The notes under the pieces: generated by a model | What the model saw: only the letters and a program-made list of their open reading frames with translations | Told to the model about the DNA's origin: nothing | Database searches by the model: none | Translations under genes and position numbers: made by a program | Part shown: piece by piece, positions 1-8,299 of the stretch | Position numbering within the stretch: the stretch's first letter is position 1 | Layout of the letters: each line of letters begins with the position of its first letter | Assembly: GCA_023665085.1 (NCBI GenBank) | Contig: JAMPEQ010000004.1 | Location: forward strand, 1 to 64,000 | From: Bacteroides sp. | GTDB lineage: Bacteria > Bacillota > Clostridia > Oscillospirales > Acutalibacteraceae | Reading direction: 5' to 3' | DNA: 64,000 bases

Positions 1-74
1 TTAAATCTCTTTATTATGCACTTTTTTATTGTATACTTTCTCTTGACAATTTCACAAATGCATAGCATTTTTTA

Positions 75-1784
75 TTAATAATTAGATTTGCAGCTATAGT
101 TAACTTTACCGCCAGCATATCTTTTTAAAGTAAAGTTTTTTCCTTTTTGAGAAACTTTGAGTGATACCTTCTTAGGCTTTGCATTTTCGCATGTATAAAA
201 GCTGCATGATATTTTACCATTCTTAACAGTCATAACAATTTTTATAGGATACTTTGTAGTATTTTTCCACTTAAAATCCTCCGCCGTTCCGTAAATTGCA
301 GCATCAATGCCCAAAGGAACATAGGCAACACGCTGTGTATGCTGGTGTCTTTCAACAATACCTACGTTAGCTCTCAAAGCACAGTTAAACATTGTTGAGG
401 CAACCTGACATATACCGCCGCCAATTCCATCAACAACACCGTCTCCTGAGAACACATGAGCGTCCTTATAGCCTTTTTTAGATGTTCTCGGACCAACTAC
501 TTTATTAAATGAAAATGTTTGCCCGGGCTGGATTATAGTGCCTGAAATAGCCTTAGACGCAATTTTTAAATTAGTAGTTCTGTTTGAATTACTTTCGTAG
601 TAAGAATAATATGTTGCATAGAGATTATTATAATATGTGCTTAAATACTGACTGTATGAGCCGATATACTTTTTATCCTTATAATTGTAGAAAGCTCTTA
701 CTCTCACATAATATGTTTTCTTATTATTTACATTTTTAATAGTATATGAAGTTGCTTTTGGATTACTAATTACAACAGACTTTACATTCTTTTTAAATTT
801 TTTATCTGTACTATAGTAAAGCTGATATCCGCTTGCTTTTACTTTATTCCATGAAACCTTAATTTTATTTTTACCGCTCTTTCCTACATCAGAAAGTACA
901 ACCTTGGCAGGTTTTGTAGCACCTCTAACAAGAGCTGAATAATCACCATAATAATTTGTAGATTTGTTTATTGATTTATATGCTCTTACCTTGATGAGAT
1001 TTGCACATGCAGGATTAAGATTTTTGATTGTAAATGAGTTGTTTTTAGCAGATACAGTTCCTACTGATTTATAAACCTTTTTATTACTGTCGTATCTGTA
1101 AATTTTATAACCGCTTATGTAATTTTGTTTATTCCACTTCACTGTAACTGAATTAGAGCTTGTTGAGGAAATTTTCAAGCCGGTTACTTTTTTAGGAACA
1201 ATCTTAAATGTCTTTTTTATTGATCCTGAATAGTTATTAATACCTGTAATAGCAACAGATCCATCACCGATATTAATATTATTACTGTATTTAACAGTGA
1301 AATCCTTGTCTTTAACAAGTAAAGTTTTCTTGTCACCGTTTACCCAATATAATTTTATATTAGGAGTTTTGGCTTTCCCGCTGAAAATAGTTGAAGTGTA
1401 TCCCAGAGTTATTTCAGTATATTTTTTCTTTGAAATATCAAGTGGTTTAATAGTATAGTTTTCTTTAATTTCACCACTGTATTTTCCAATACCTGTAATT
1501 ACGGCAGTTGCTTTACCTGCATTAATGTTATTTTCATATTTTACATTAAAATCAGTTTTATTATTTAATTTGATTTCGCTGCCATTTTCATCGGTATAAG
1601 TCACTGTCGCTGTTGGCGTTCTTCCGTTACCGTTATAATTAACAGAAGTATAGCCTAAAGTAATAACAGCATTTGATTTATTTAATTCAATCAGTTCGGT
1701 ATCTTCGGCATATGCATTAAATGCAAACATACTGATAAGCATCAAAACAAATACCGAAAGTAAAATTGAAATGCGATTTTTCAT
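75..1784 (-). CDS. Secreted VanW-domain protein with Ig-like and FN3 repeats
   Basis: Predicted cell-surface or secreted protein of about 569 residues. An N-terminal signal peptide (about residues 1-27, ending near AFNAYA) is followed by two tandem Ig-like repeats of about 80 residues that share a VKYxNNINxG...ITGIxxYSGxIK pattern, two fibronectin III-like domains (about 200-385), and a C-terminal VanW domain (about 400-520) with the typical PGQTFSFN and GGGICQVASTMFN motifs. VanW domains occur in vancomycin clusters but are widespread in Firmicutes and their biochemical role is unknown, so resistance should not be inferred. The start at 1784 is chosen over an upstream in-frame ATG at 1805 because GGAG lies 9 bases before it and the signal peptide then begins MKNR. 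It starts 17 bases after araD stops, so it is probably the last gene of the arabinose operon. Confidence 0.85.
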   Translation of the reverse strand: MKNRISILLSVFVLMLISMFAFNAYAEDTELIELNKSNAVITLGYTSVNYNGNGRTPTATVTYTDENGSEIKLNNKTDFNVKYENNINAGKATAVITGIGKYSGEIKENYTIKPLDISKKKYTEITLGYTSTIFSGKAKTPNIKLYWVNGDKKTLLVKDKDFTVKYSNNINIGDGSVAITGINNYSGSIKKTFKIVPKKVTGLKISSTSSNSVTVKWNKQNYISGYKIYRYDSNKKVYKSVGTVSAKNNSFTIKNLNPACANLIKVRAYKSINKSTNYYGDYSALVRGATKPAKVVLSDVGKSGKNKIKVSWNKVKASGYQLYYSTDKKFKKNVKSVVISNPKATSYTIKNVNNKKTYYVRVRAFYNYKDKKYIGSYSQYLSTYYNNLYATYYSYYESNSNRTTNLKIASKAISGTIIQPGQTFSFNKVVGPRTSKKGYKDAHVFSGDGVVDGIGGGICQVASTMFNCALRANVGIVERHQHTQRVAYVPLGIDAAIYGTAEDFKWKNTTKYPIKIVMTVKNGKISCSFYTCENAKPKKVSLKVSQKGKNFTLKRYAGGKVNYSCKSNY

Positions 1785-1801
1785 AACATTTATCTCCATT
1801 T

Positions 1802-2509
1802 TCATTTTTGTCCGTAATATGCATTTACGCCGTGCTTTCTTTGATAATGCTTGTTAAGCAGGTAATCCTCAATACCAATATCCGCATTTTCTGAAAGTGA
1901 AGCAATGAGCTCAGTCTGATAAGCCATTTTAGATACTTCTTCAAGAATTAAGGCATTTTCAACAGCTTTAAAAGGATCTTTACCCCAAGTGAAAGGTCCA
2001 TGTCTGTGTATTAGTACAGCAGGACATTCAGACGGTTTTATTTGGCGTTTTTCAAATTCTTCAACAATTACTTTACCTGTGTTAAGCTCATATTCACCGT
2101 TAACTTCACTTTCACTGAGACCTCTTGCACATGGTATTGCTCCGTTAGCAAAATCAGCATGAGTAGTACCATAAACCGATACGTCTCGGCCTGCTTGTGC
2201 CCACGAACAAGCCCAAGGTGAATGTGTATGAACAATACCGCCAATATCTTTAAAACTGCGATACAACTCTAAATGTGTAGGCGTATCTGAGGAGGGATTT
2301 AAGCTGCCTTCAACCTTATTTCCGTTTAAATCCATAACAACCATATCAGAAGCCTTCATAGTATTATATGGCACACCTGATGGCTTAATTACAAATAATC
2401 CGCTTTCTCTGTCAATAGCCGAAACATTGCCCCATGTAAGTACAACCAAACCAAATTCAACAAGCTGTAAATTAGCTTCAAATACTTTTTTCTTTAATTC
2501 CTCAAGCAT
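1802..2509 (-). CDS. araD: L-ribulose-5-phosphate 4-epimerase
   Basis: Cytosolic class II aldolase-fold enzyme that converts L-ribulose 5-phosphate to D-xylulose 5-phosphate, the last step of L-arabinose catabolism. Length 235 aa is normal for the family. Visible signatures are the N-terminal [19 protein letters not shown] segment, the metal-binding THSPWA and [10 protein letters not shown] motifs, and the C-terminal KHYxRKHGxNAYYGQ end. It lies 15 bases downstream of araA and 17 bases upstream of the VanW gene. Assignment to AraD rather than another class II aldolase rests on the C-terminal motif and on the araB-araA context. Confidence 0.95.
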   Translation of the reverse strand: MLEELKKKVFEANLQLVEFGLVVLTWGNVSAIDRESGLFVIKPSGVPYNTMKASDMVVMDLNGNKVEGSLNPSSDTPTHLELYRSFKDIGGIVHTHSPWACSWAQAGRDVSVYGTTHADFANGAIPCARGLSESEVNGEYELNTGKVIVEEFEKRQIKPSECPAVLIHRHGPFTWGKDPFKAVENALILEEVSKMAYQTELIASLSENADIGIEDYLLNKHYQRKHGVNAYYGQK

Positions 2510-2524
2510 TATTGTGTTTACTCC

Positions 2525-3997
2525 TTACATACCAAGCTTATATGCCACATCGTTGTAGAACAATTCTTTTTTGAATTCGTTTATTTCAGTGTTTTTATTA
2601 ATGTGAATAAATTCAATTCCCATAATCTCTGCAAAGTCTCTCATATGCTCTGCGGTAAGTGTATATGAAAGAACAGAATGATGAGCACCGCCTGCATATA
2701 TCCATGCTTCTGCTGATGTTTGGAGACATGGCATTGGCTTCCACAAAACTCCTGCCACAGGAAGCTTTGGCATATCATTTGTCTGGTCTTTGCATTCAAC
2801 ATCGTTTACAATCATTCTTAATCTGTCACCCATATCAACAAGAGTAACAACAATTGCATTTCCTGTCTGAGCCTTAAATACAAGTCTTGCAGGATCTTCC
2901 CTGTCACCTATTCCAAGAGGATGAACCTGAATTTTCGGCTTATTCTGTGCAATTGTAGGACATACTTCAAGCATATGAGAACCTAAAAGCATTTCATTAC
3001 CCGGCTCAAAGTGATAAGTGTAGTCTTCCATAAATGCTGTGCCGCCATCCATGCCGTCTGCCATAAGCTTCATAATTCTTGTCATAGCAGCAACCTTCCA
3101 GTCACCTTCAGCACCAAATCCATAACCCTGTCTCATCAAATCCTGTGATGCAAGACCGGGAAGCTGTCTAAGTTCCTGCAAATCCTCAAAGTTTGTATGG
3201 AATGCACCAAAATTTCCTTCGTCAAGGAATTTCTTTATTGCAATTTCTTCCCTTGCCTGATAACGTACAGCTTCTATATTATCGGTATCCATTTCATAAT
3301 GCTTATCATACTCGGTCATCTGCCGGTCGATTTCAGCATCAGTGACAGCGTTTACATACTTTATAATGTCACCTACACCATAGTGATCAACCTGCCAGCC
3401 AAGCTTGATCTGAGCTTCAATCTTGTCACCATCAGTAACAGCCACGTTTCTCATATTATCTGAAATTCTAAGAACACGAAGCTTTCTTGATTCAGCAGCA
3501 CCGACAGCAGCTCTCATCCAAACTGCGATTTTGCTCTGGAACTCGTCTTCCTTCCAGTAACCAGCTACAACCTTTACTTTTTTTCTCATTCTGGCATGAA
3601 TATATCCATGCTCTCTGTCACCATGAGCCGACTGGTTCAAATTCATGAAGTCCATATCAATATCATTCCAAGGAATATCACGGTTGTACTGTGTATTTAC
3701 ATGAAGATAAGGCTTATTTAATGCATTAAGTCCTGCAATCCACATTTTTGATGGGGAAAAAGTATGCATCCATGTAATTACACCTGCACAAGCAGGATTG
3801 TTATTTGCTTCCTGCATTATATTTAATATTTCAGCAGAAGTCTTAACACAAGGCTTTGCAACCACTTTACAAGGAAGCTTAGATGTTAATTCTGTACACA
3901 TTTCCTCTGCATGAGAATTTATTTCAGCAAAAATTTCTGTTCCGTAAAGATGCTGTGTTCCTACAACAAACCAAAATTCATAATCTTTAATAGCCAT
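2525..3997 (-). CDS. araA: L-arabinose isomerase
   Basis: Cytosolic, metal-dependent isomerase converting L-arabinose to L-ribulose. The 490-aa protein has the full-length architecture, opening with YEFWFVVGTQHLYG and containing MHTFSPSKMWIAGL, FHTNFEDL and the C-terminal EAWIYAGGAHHSVLSY and HMRDFAE segments typical of AraA. An AGGAGG site five bases before the ATG supports the start. It sits 9 bases after the kinase gene and 15 before araD, in the order araB-araA-araD. Confidence 0.97.
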   Translation of the reverse strand: MAIKDYEFWFVVGTQHLYGTEIFAEINSHAEEMCTELTSKLPCKVVAKPCVKTSAEILNIMQEANNNPACAGVITWMHTFSPSKMWIAGLNALNKPYLHVNTQYNRDIPWNDIDMDFMNLNQSAHGDREHGYIHARMRKKVKVVAGYWKEDEFQSKIAVWMRAAVGAAESRKLRVLRISDNMRNVAVTDGDKIEAQIKLGWQVDHYGVGDIIKYVNAVTDAEIDRQMTEYDKHYEMDTDNIEAVRYQAREEIAIKKFLDEGNFGAFHTNFEDLQELRQLPGLASQDLMRQGYGFGAEGDWKVAAMTRIMKLMADGMDGGTAFMEDYTYHFEPGNEMLLGSHMLEVCPTIAQNKPKIQVHPLGIGDREDPARLVFKAQTGNAIVVTLVDMGDRLRMIVNDVECKDQTNDMPKLPVAGVLWKPMPCLQTSAEAWIYAGGAHHSVLSYTLTAEHMRDFAEIMGIEFIHINKNTEINEFKKELFYNDVAYKLGM

Positions 3998-4006
3998 AAT
4001 TTCCTC

Positions 4007-5584
4007 CTAAATATTTTCTGCAGCAGCCTTTTCTACTGCTAAACCTTTTTTATAAAGCAACATATATTTTTTAAATCCTTCAACATCATCTATATCAGGA
4101 TTTATTGTCGTACTTTTATATTTACTGAATACTATTTTATTTAGGTATTCTTCTAATGTCATTGCGTTTGAATCAACAACAAATCTGGCAAGTACAGCAA
4201 TACCCCATGCACCGCCTTCGCCGGCAGTTTCCATTACTGAAACAGGAGTGTTAAGGGCACCTGCCATAAGCTTCTGACCAACAATTTCAGTTTTGAACAG
4301 ACCGCCATGACCTGTCAAACAATCAATAGTTACATTTTCTTTTTCAAGAATTTCCATTCCTATTTTTAATGCAGCAATTGCTGAATAAATATTTGTTCTG
4401 AAAAAATTAGCAAGATTAAATACAGCATTTTCACTTCTTGCAAATAAAGGTCTTCCATGCTCAAGCTTTGTTACAGGCTCACCGGAAAAATAATTGTATG
4501 AAACAAGACCTCCGCAGTCTGAATCACCCTTAAGAGCTTCATTGTATAATAAATCGTAAATCTGTGGTTTGCTAAGCTTTCCACCGGATATAGATGAAAA
4601 TTCAGCAAAAAGATTCACCCAGTAATCCAAATCCGTGCAGCAGTTGTTGCAATGCACCATCGCTACCGGTTTTCCTGTTGGTGTAGTAACCATATCGATT
4701 TCTTCGTACACATTATTTAACTGCTCTTCAAGAACAACCATTGAAAAAATTGATGTACCGGCTGAAATGTTTCCTGTTTTTTCAGTTACACTGTTAGTAG
4801 CAACCATACCTGTTCCGGCATCACCCTCTGGGGCACACATAACTGCACCTGACTGCAAATTACCTGTTGGATCAAGTAATTTTGCACCGTAATCGGTAAG
4901 TGTGCCGGCTTGTTCTCCGGCAACAAGAATTTTCGGAAGTATATCCTCAATATTCCAACTGCATTTTTTTACTTCATCAAGCGAATTGAATATATCAATC
5001 ATCTGTTTATTATAGCAGTTATTTGAGCTGTCTATCGGAAACATACCGGATGCTTCGCCAATACCTATAACCTTCATGCCGGATAGCTTCCAGTGCACAT
5101 ATCCTTCAAGGGTTGTGAGAAAATCAATATTATTTATATGATCTTCATTATTGAGTACTGCTTGATAAAGATGAGCTATACTCCAGCGCTGAGGTATATT
5201 GAAATTAAAAGCTTTTGTAAGCTTTGCAGATGCCTCTACTGTGATTGTATTTCTCCATGTTCTGAATGGCGTTAAAAGATTTCCGTCTTTATCAAAAGGC
5301 AGATAACCATGCATCATTGCTGAAAATCCGACAGATGCAAGCTTTTTGATTTTTGAACCGAACTTTTTTTCACAGTCGTCATTCAATTTAGAATAAGCGT
5401 CCTGAAGTCCTGACCAGATATCATCAATATGATAAGTCCATATGCCGTTTTCAAATCTGTTTTCCCAATTATGACCGCCGGTGGCAATAGGGTTACAAGA
5501 TTCATCGATAAGTACGGCTTTTATACGGGTAGATCCGAATTCAATACCCAAAGTTTCATTTCCGTTAAGACTGTAGTTTGACAT
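4007..5584 (-). CDS. araB: L-ribulokinase, FGGY family
   Basis: FGGY-family sugar kinase, 525 aa, likely phosphorylating L-ribulose as the first phosphorylation step of arabinose breakdown. The N-terminal actin-like domain carries LGIEFGSTRIKAVLIDE, the middle has PEGDAGTGMVATNSV, and the C-terminal lobe has LTGHGGLFKTEIVGQKLMAGAL and ETAGEGGAWGIAVLA, which match the clostridial AraB-like group rather than E. coli AraB. I place the start at 5584 because GAGG lies eight bases upstream; the longer form starting at 5611 has no ribosome binding site. First gene of the arabinose operon, with promoter and candidate operator just upstream. Xylulokinase is the alternative, but the gene order makes ribulokinase much more likely. 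Confidence 0.9.
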   Translation of the reverse strand: MSNYSLNGNETLGIEFGSTRIKAVLIDESCNPIATGGHNWENRFENGIWTYHIDDIWSGLQDAYSKLNDDCEKKFGSKIKKLASVGFSAMMHGYLPFDKDGNLLTPFRTWRNTITVEASAKLTKAFNFNIPQRWSIAHLYQAVLNNEDHINNIDFLTTLEGYVHWKLSGMKVIGIGEASGMFPIDSSNNCYNKQMIDIFNSLDEVKKCSWNIEDILPKILVAGEQAGTLTDYGAKLLDPTGNLQSGAVMCAPEGDAGTGMVATNSVTEKTGNISAGTSIFSMVVLEEQLNNVYEEIDMVTTPTGKPVAMVHCNNCCTDLDYWVNLFAEFSSISGGKLSKPQIYDLLYNEALKGDSDCGGLVSYNYFSGEPVTKLEHGRPLFARSENAVFNLANFFRTNIYSAIAALKIGMEILEKENVTIDCLTGHGGLFKTEIVGQKLMAGALNTPVSVMETAGEGGAWGIAVLARFVVDSNAMTLEEYLNKIVFSKYKSTTINPDIDDVEGFKKYMLLYKKGLAVEKAAAENI

Positions 5585-5622
5585 AAGGTAAACCTCTTTA
5601 TAATTAATCACTATTATTTTAT

Positions 5623-5651
5623 ATTATAATATAGTAATTTACAATACCCAA
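5623..5651 (-). promoter_or_regulatory. Promoter of araBAD-vanW operon
   Basis: On the minus strand the sequence reads TTGGGT, 17 bases, TATAAT, with the -35 at 5646-5651 and the -10 at 5623-5628. It lies about 40 bases before the chosen araB start. The -10 matches consensus perfectly and the -35 is weak, which would suit a regulated promoter. Confidence 0.6.
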
Positions 5652-5658
5652 GTTATTA

Positions 5659-5683
5659 CAAAACAATTACATATATTGTTTTG
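5659..5683. promoter_or_regulatory. Inverted repeat, candidate arabinose operator
   Basis: Perfect 9-bp arms, CAAAACAAT and ATTGTTTTG, separated by seven bases and lying just upstream of the araB -35 box. The position fits an operator for an AraR-type repressor or an activator site. No regulator gene is present in the window, so the binding protein is unknown. Confidence 0.5.
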
Positions 5684-5690
5684 GCAAATA

Positions 5691-5730
5691 AAAAACGCTT
5701 GAAATCTAAAAAAAGAATTCAAACGTTTTT
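5691..5730 (-). terminator. Terminator of the tRNA operon
   Basis: On the minus strand AAACGTTTGAATTC pairs imperfectly with GATTTCAAGCGTTT, followed by a run of T. It starts directly after the tRNA-Cys CCA end. Confidence 0.7.
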
Positions 5731-5732
5731 TA

Positions 5733-5807
5733 TGGAGGCACCACCCAGATTTGAACTGGGGCATAAAGCTTTTGCAGAGCTCTGCCTTACCACTTGGCTA
5801 TGGTGCC
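5733..5807 (-). tRNA. tRNA-Cys(GCA)
   Basis: Minus-strand cloverleaf with acceptor GGCACCA paired to TGGTGCC, discriminator U and encoded CCA. The anticodon loop CTGCAAA gives anticodon GCA. Length 75 nt. Last gene of the five-tRNA operon. Confidence 0.96.
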
Positions 5808-5843
5808 GTATATCAAAAGGCTTCAAATGAAGCCTTTCTATTT

Positions 5844-5919
5844 TGGAGCGGATGACGAGGCTCGAACTCGCTACCTCAACCTTGGCAAGGTTGCGCTCTA
5901 CCGGGTGAGCTACATCCGC
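5844..5919 (-). tRNA. tRNA-Gly(GCC)
   Basis: Acceptor GCGGATG pairs with CATCCGC, followed by discriminator U and encoded CCA. The anticodon stem CAACC/GGTTG encloses TTGCCAA, giving anticodon GCC. Length 76 nt. Confidence 0.96.
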
Positions 5920-5924
5920 AAATA

Positions 5925-6000
5925 TGGTGCTTCCGGACGGAATCGAACCATCGACACGGGGATTTTCAGTCCCCTGCTCTACCGACTGAGCTACAGAAGC
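5925..6000 (-). tRNA. tRNA-Phe(GAA)
   Basis: Acceptor GCTTCTG pairs with CGGAAGC (one G-U pair), with discriminator A and encoded CCA. The anticodon stem GGGGA/TCCCC encloses CTGAAAA, giving anticodon GAA. Length 76 nt. Confidence 0.96.
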
Positions 6001-6006
6001 ACAAAG

Positions 6007-6083
6007 TGGCGACCCGGAACGGGCTCGAACCGTCGACCTCCAGCGTGACAGGCTGGCGTTCTAACCAACTGAACTACCGGGCC
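6007..6083 (-). tRNA. tRNA-Asp(GTC)
   Basis: Acceptor GGCCCGG pairs with CCGGGTC (one G-U pair), with discriminator G and encoded CCA. The anticodon stem CCAGC/GCTGG encloses CTGTCAC, giving anticodon GTC. Length 77 nt. Confidence 0.96.
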
Positions 6084-6088
6084 ACTTG

Positions 6089-6164
6089 TGGTGGGAACAA
6101 CAGGGCTCGAACCTGTGACCCTCTGCTTGTAAGGCAGATGCTCTCCCAGCTGAGCTATGCTCCC
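6089..6164 (-). tRNA. tRNA-Val(TAC)
   Basis: Acceptor GGGAGCA pairs with TGTTCCC, with discriminator A and encoded CCA. The anticodon stem TCTGC/GCAGA encloses CTTACAA, giving anticodon TAC. First gene of the tRNA operon, 76 nt. Confidence 0.96.
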
Positions 6165-6195
6165 ACGTTATGTCGCCTTGCTTGCGACGTGTTAT

Positions 6196-6224
6196 ATAAT
6201 ACATTAAACATTATCAAATGTCAA
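6196..6224 (-). promoter_or_regulatory. Promoter of the tRNA operon
   Basis: Minus-strand TTGACA (6219-6224), 17 bases, TATTAT (6196-6201), about 32 bases before tRNA-Val. A small GTCGC/GCGAC stem at 6173-6189 lies in the leader between promoter and first tRNA. Confidence 0.8.
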
Positions 6225-6285
6225 TACTTTTTTCAAAATTTTTTAATTTTTTATTTTAAAAAATAATTATGCTTAAAAATCGCAT

Positions 6286-7152
6286 TTATAACAGTTTTTC
6301 AATGTCATCTGAAGTAAAAATATATTTCTTGTCACAAAAATGACATTCAACCTCAATATCTTCTTTTGAGTTAATCATCTCCTGCAAAGCTTCCCTGCCA
6401 GAAGATATGAGTGCTTTTTCAACCTTTTCCTTAGAACAATTGCATCTGTATTCAACTAGGCTTTCATCCAGCTTTTCAATTGATATATTTTTCATTGCAC
6501 GTTTTGCTATGTCATCAGGAGTCATCCCTTTTGACAGCATTGTTGTGACTGCCTCTATATCCTGCATAGAATACTCAATTTTATCAATTATTTCATCAGG
6601 ACAGCCCGGAAGCAGCTGAATTATGAATCCTCCTGCAGCTGACACAGTTAAATCCGGATTAACGAGTACACCTAGAGCACATACAGACGGTGTCTGCTCA
6701 GAGGATGCATAATAATTTGTTATATCCTCAGCAATTTCACCGCTGATTATCTGTGTTTGTCCGATATACGGTTCTTTTAGACCAATATCCTTCATAACAT
6801 AAAGATAACCGTCAGTACCTACTGTACCCTTAACGTCAAGTTTTCCTTTATCATTAAGAGGAATTTCAACAACAGGATTCTGAACATATCCTCTTGCATT
6901 TCCATTACTGTCTGAAACAGCAATAAGCGAACCTGCAGGTCCATTACCATTAAGCCTGAGGGTAATTGAGTCATCCTTTCCCTTCAGCATCTCACCCATC
7001 ATTGAAGCTGCTGTAAGAAGTCTGCCGAGAGCGGCCGTATTCACCGCAGAGGTTTTATGAATTCTTTCTGCTTCTGCAACAAGACTGGTAGTGTCAGCAG
7101 CAATAATAAAAGCACTTCCGTCTTCAGTTATATATCTAACTATTTTACCCAT
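6286..7152 (-). CDS. hslO: Hsp33 redox-regulated chaperonin
   Basis: Cytosolic holdase chaperone activated when oxidation releases a zinc ion and unfolds its C-terminal switch. The protein is 288 aa, normal for the family. The N-terminal substrate-binding fold includes MGEMLKGKDDSITLRLNGNGP and an internal VKGTVGTDGYLYVMKD segment. The redox switch is intact: CNC at about residue 238 and CHFC at about 271 supply the four zinc-binding cysteines. It follows the methyltransferase gene by 17 bases, so it is probably the third gene of yerC-methyltransferase-hslO. Confidence 0.95.
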   Translation of the reverse strand: MGKIVRYITEDGSAFIIAADTTSLVAEAERIHKTSAVNTAALGRLLTAASMMGEMLKGKDDSITLRLNGNGPAGSLIAVSDSNGNARGYVQNPVVEIPLNDKGKLDVKGTVGTDGYLYVMKDIGLKEPYIGQTQIISGEIAEDITNYYASSEQTPSVCALGVLVNPDLTVSAAGGFIIQLLPGCPDEIIDKIEYSMQDIEAVTTMLSKGMTPDDIAKRAMKNISIEKLDESLVEYRCNCSKEKVEKALISSGREALQEMINSKEDIEVECHFCDKKYIFTSDDIEKLL

Positions 7153-7169
7153 AATATACTATTCCTTTT

Positions 7170-7901
7170 CTAAATTTTCCTAACAACAAAATATACTCTT
7201 TCACTATCTTCTTCACTGGGATTCTCAGTTAAATCATTATATACGCCAATAATAGAAAATCCTATCTTTTCAAGAATGCAGATAATAGAATCCAGCGTAT
7301 ACGCTTTTTCACAAAATTCCTCTGAATACCTGTCGTAATTATTTCCGTTAAAAATAAAAAAATCAAGTAGAATTCTTACTGTACCTTCGCCCAAATATTC
7401 ATTATCCCAGCTAAGAAAAAAGTCCTCTTCATCAAAAACAAAAGTATTGTTTGACAAAATGTTTTCATGCTTATATAAAGTATTTACATCAAAAACAAAT
7501 ACTCCACCGGTGTTAAGACACTCATACACACATTTAAAGCAGTTTTCAACGTCAGTTATACTTGACAAATGATTTATACTGTCTAATGAGCAAACACAGT
7601 AATTAACCCTCTCAGGAAGCCTAAAATCAGATATATCCGCTTTAACAAAGAACGCATTATTAATTTCTTTATTGATGGCCTGAGTAAGCATTTCGTCAGA
7701 CAAATCAATGCCAATTACACTATAACTCTTCTCTGAAAGATATTTGCTTATACTGCCTGTGCCGCAGGCTAAATCAAGAACTGTTTTTTCATTTTTACCA
7801 TATCGCGAAAAAAAGTTAGAAATGTACTCACTTCTAACTTTATAATCAACATTTTCAGTTAAGCGGTCATAAAACTCTGCAAAAGTCTGATAACTACTCA
7901 T
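7170..7901 (-). CDS. SAM-dependent class I methyltransferase
   Basis: Predicted cytosolic methyltransferase of about 243 aa with unknown substrate. It opens YQTFAEFYDRLT, a common start in small-molecule methyltransferases. Motif I is VLDLACGTGSISKYL, followed by an acidic-loop residue in VIGIDLSDEML and motif IV-like CVCSLDSINHL. The start at 7901 is chosen because its ATG overlaps the yerC stop by eight bases, a coupling pattern seen throughout this window; the longer in-frame form reads back into yerC. Cotranscription with yerC and hslO gives no clear clue to the substrate. Confidence 0.8.
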   Translation of the reverse strand: MSSYQTFAEFYDRLTENVDYKVRSEYISNFFSRYGKNEKTVLDLACGTGSISKYLSEKSYSVIGIDLSDEMLTQAINKEINNAFFVKADISDFRLPERVNYCVCSLDSINHLSSITDVENCFKCVYECLNTGGVFVFDVNTLYKHENILSNNTFVFDEEDFFLSWDNEYLGEGTVRILLDFFIFNGNNYDRYSEEFCEKAYTLDSIICILEKIGFSIIGVYNDLTENPSEEDSERVYFVVRKI

Positions 7902-8199
7902 CAGTTTCTTCTTTCTTTCTGATTCTGTCAAAAATCTTATCATATCCGTCACAGCCGTATTGAAGTGAACGATTTACACGGCTTATGGTAGCGGTAGACG
8001 CACCTGTTGCACTTACTATATCAGTATAGACACACTTTTCAGAAAGCATTTTAGCAACAACAAGTCTCTGACTTATTGTTTTTAATTCCTGTATAGTACA
8101 AAGATCCTCAAAAAAGTCATAGCACTCATCACTATTTTCCAAAGCTAAAACTGCTTTAAACAAAAAATCCAAATTATCATCTTTTATTTTTCTGCTCAT
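7894..8199 (-). CDS. yerC: YerC/YecD family TrpR-like regulator
   Basis: Small DNA-binding protein of 101 aa in the TrpR-related YerC family. The helix-turn-helix is visible as LKTISQRLVVAKMLSE followed by YTDIVSATGASTATISRVNRSL (about residues 40-80). In Firmicutes these are annotated as TrpR homologues but the regulated genes are mostly unknown. The ATG at 8199 has GAGG six bases upstream; an in-frame TTG at 8211 would sit on that site. First gene of its operon. A perfect palindrome lies between its promoter and its start and is a candidate autoregulatory site. Confidence 0.85.
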   Translation of the reverse strand: MSRKIKDDNLDFLFKAVLALENSDECYDFFEDLCTIQELKTISQRLVVAKMLSEKCVYTDIVSATGASTATISRVNRSLQYGCDGYDKIFDRIRKKEETDE

Positions 8200-8222
8200 A
8201 TTACACCTCAAAAAATTATTTG

Positions 8223-8236
8223 AACAATGTATTGTT
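8223..8236. promoter_or_regulatory. Palindrome at yerC transcription start
   Basis: AACAAT-GT-ATTGTT is a perfect 14-bp palindrome directly after the -10 box of the yerC promoter, where a bound repressor would block transcription. YerC itself is the obvious candidate ligand, by inference only. Confidence 0.45.
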
Positions 8237-8265
8237 ATTGTAGCACATTAAACTGTGAAAGTAAA
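8237..8265 (-). promoter_or_regulatory. Promoter of yerC operon
   Basis: Minus-strand TTTACT (8260-8265), 17 bases, TACAAT (8237-8242), about 40 bases upstream of the yerC start. It overlaps the end of the lysA terminator tail. Confidence 0.6.
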
Positions 8266-8295
8266 GAAAAAATCCCTGAATAATTCAGGGATTTA
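8266..8295 (-). terminator. Terminator after lysA
   Basis: AAATCCCTGAA pairs with TTCAGGGATTT across a two-base loop, followed on the minus strand by a T run. It lies a few bases past the lysA stop. Confidence 0.9.
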
Positions 8296-8299
8296 AAAT

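Noticed and set aside
1-74. Possible short minus-strand coding sequence or gene end at the left edge
   Set aside because: A short ATG frame exists but has no ribosome site and no recognisable sequence; TTGACA on the plus strand has no matching -10 before the window's first gene.
75-1784. Vancomycin resistance from the VanW domain
   Set aside because: No vanH/A/X/Y/R/S genes nearby; VanW domains are common in surface proteins unrelated to resistance.
5794-6266. Two overlapping plus-strand open frames across the tRNA cluster
   Set aside because: They run antisense over four tRNA genes and owe their openness to tRNA sequence; no ribosome site, no family.
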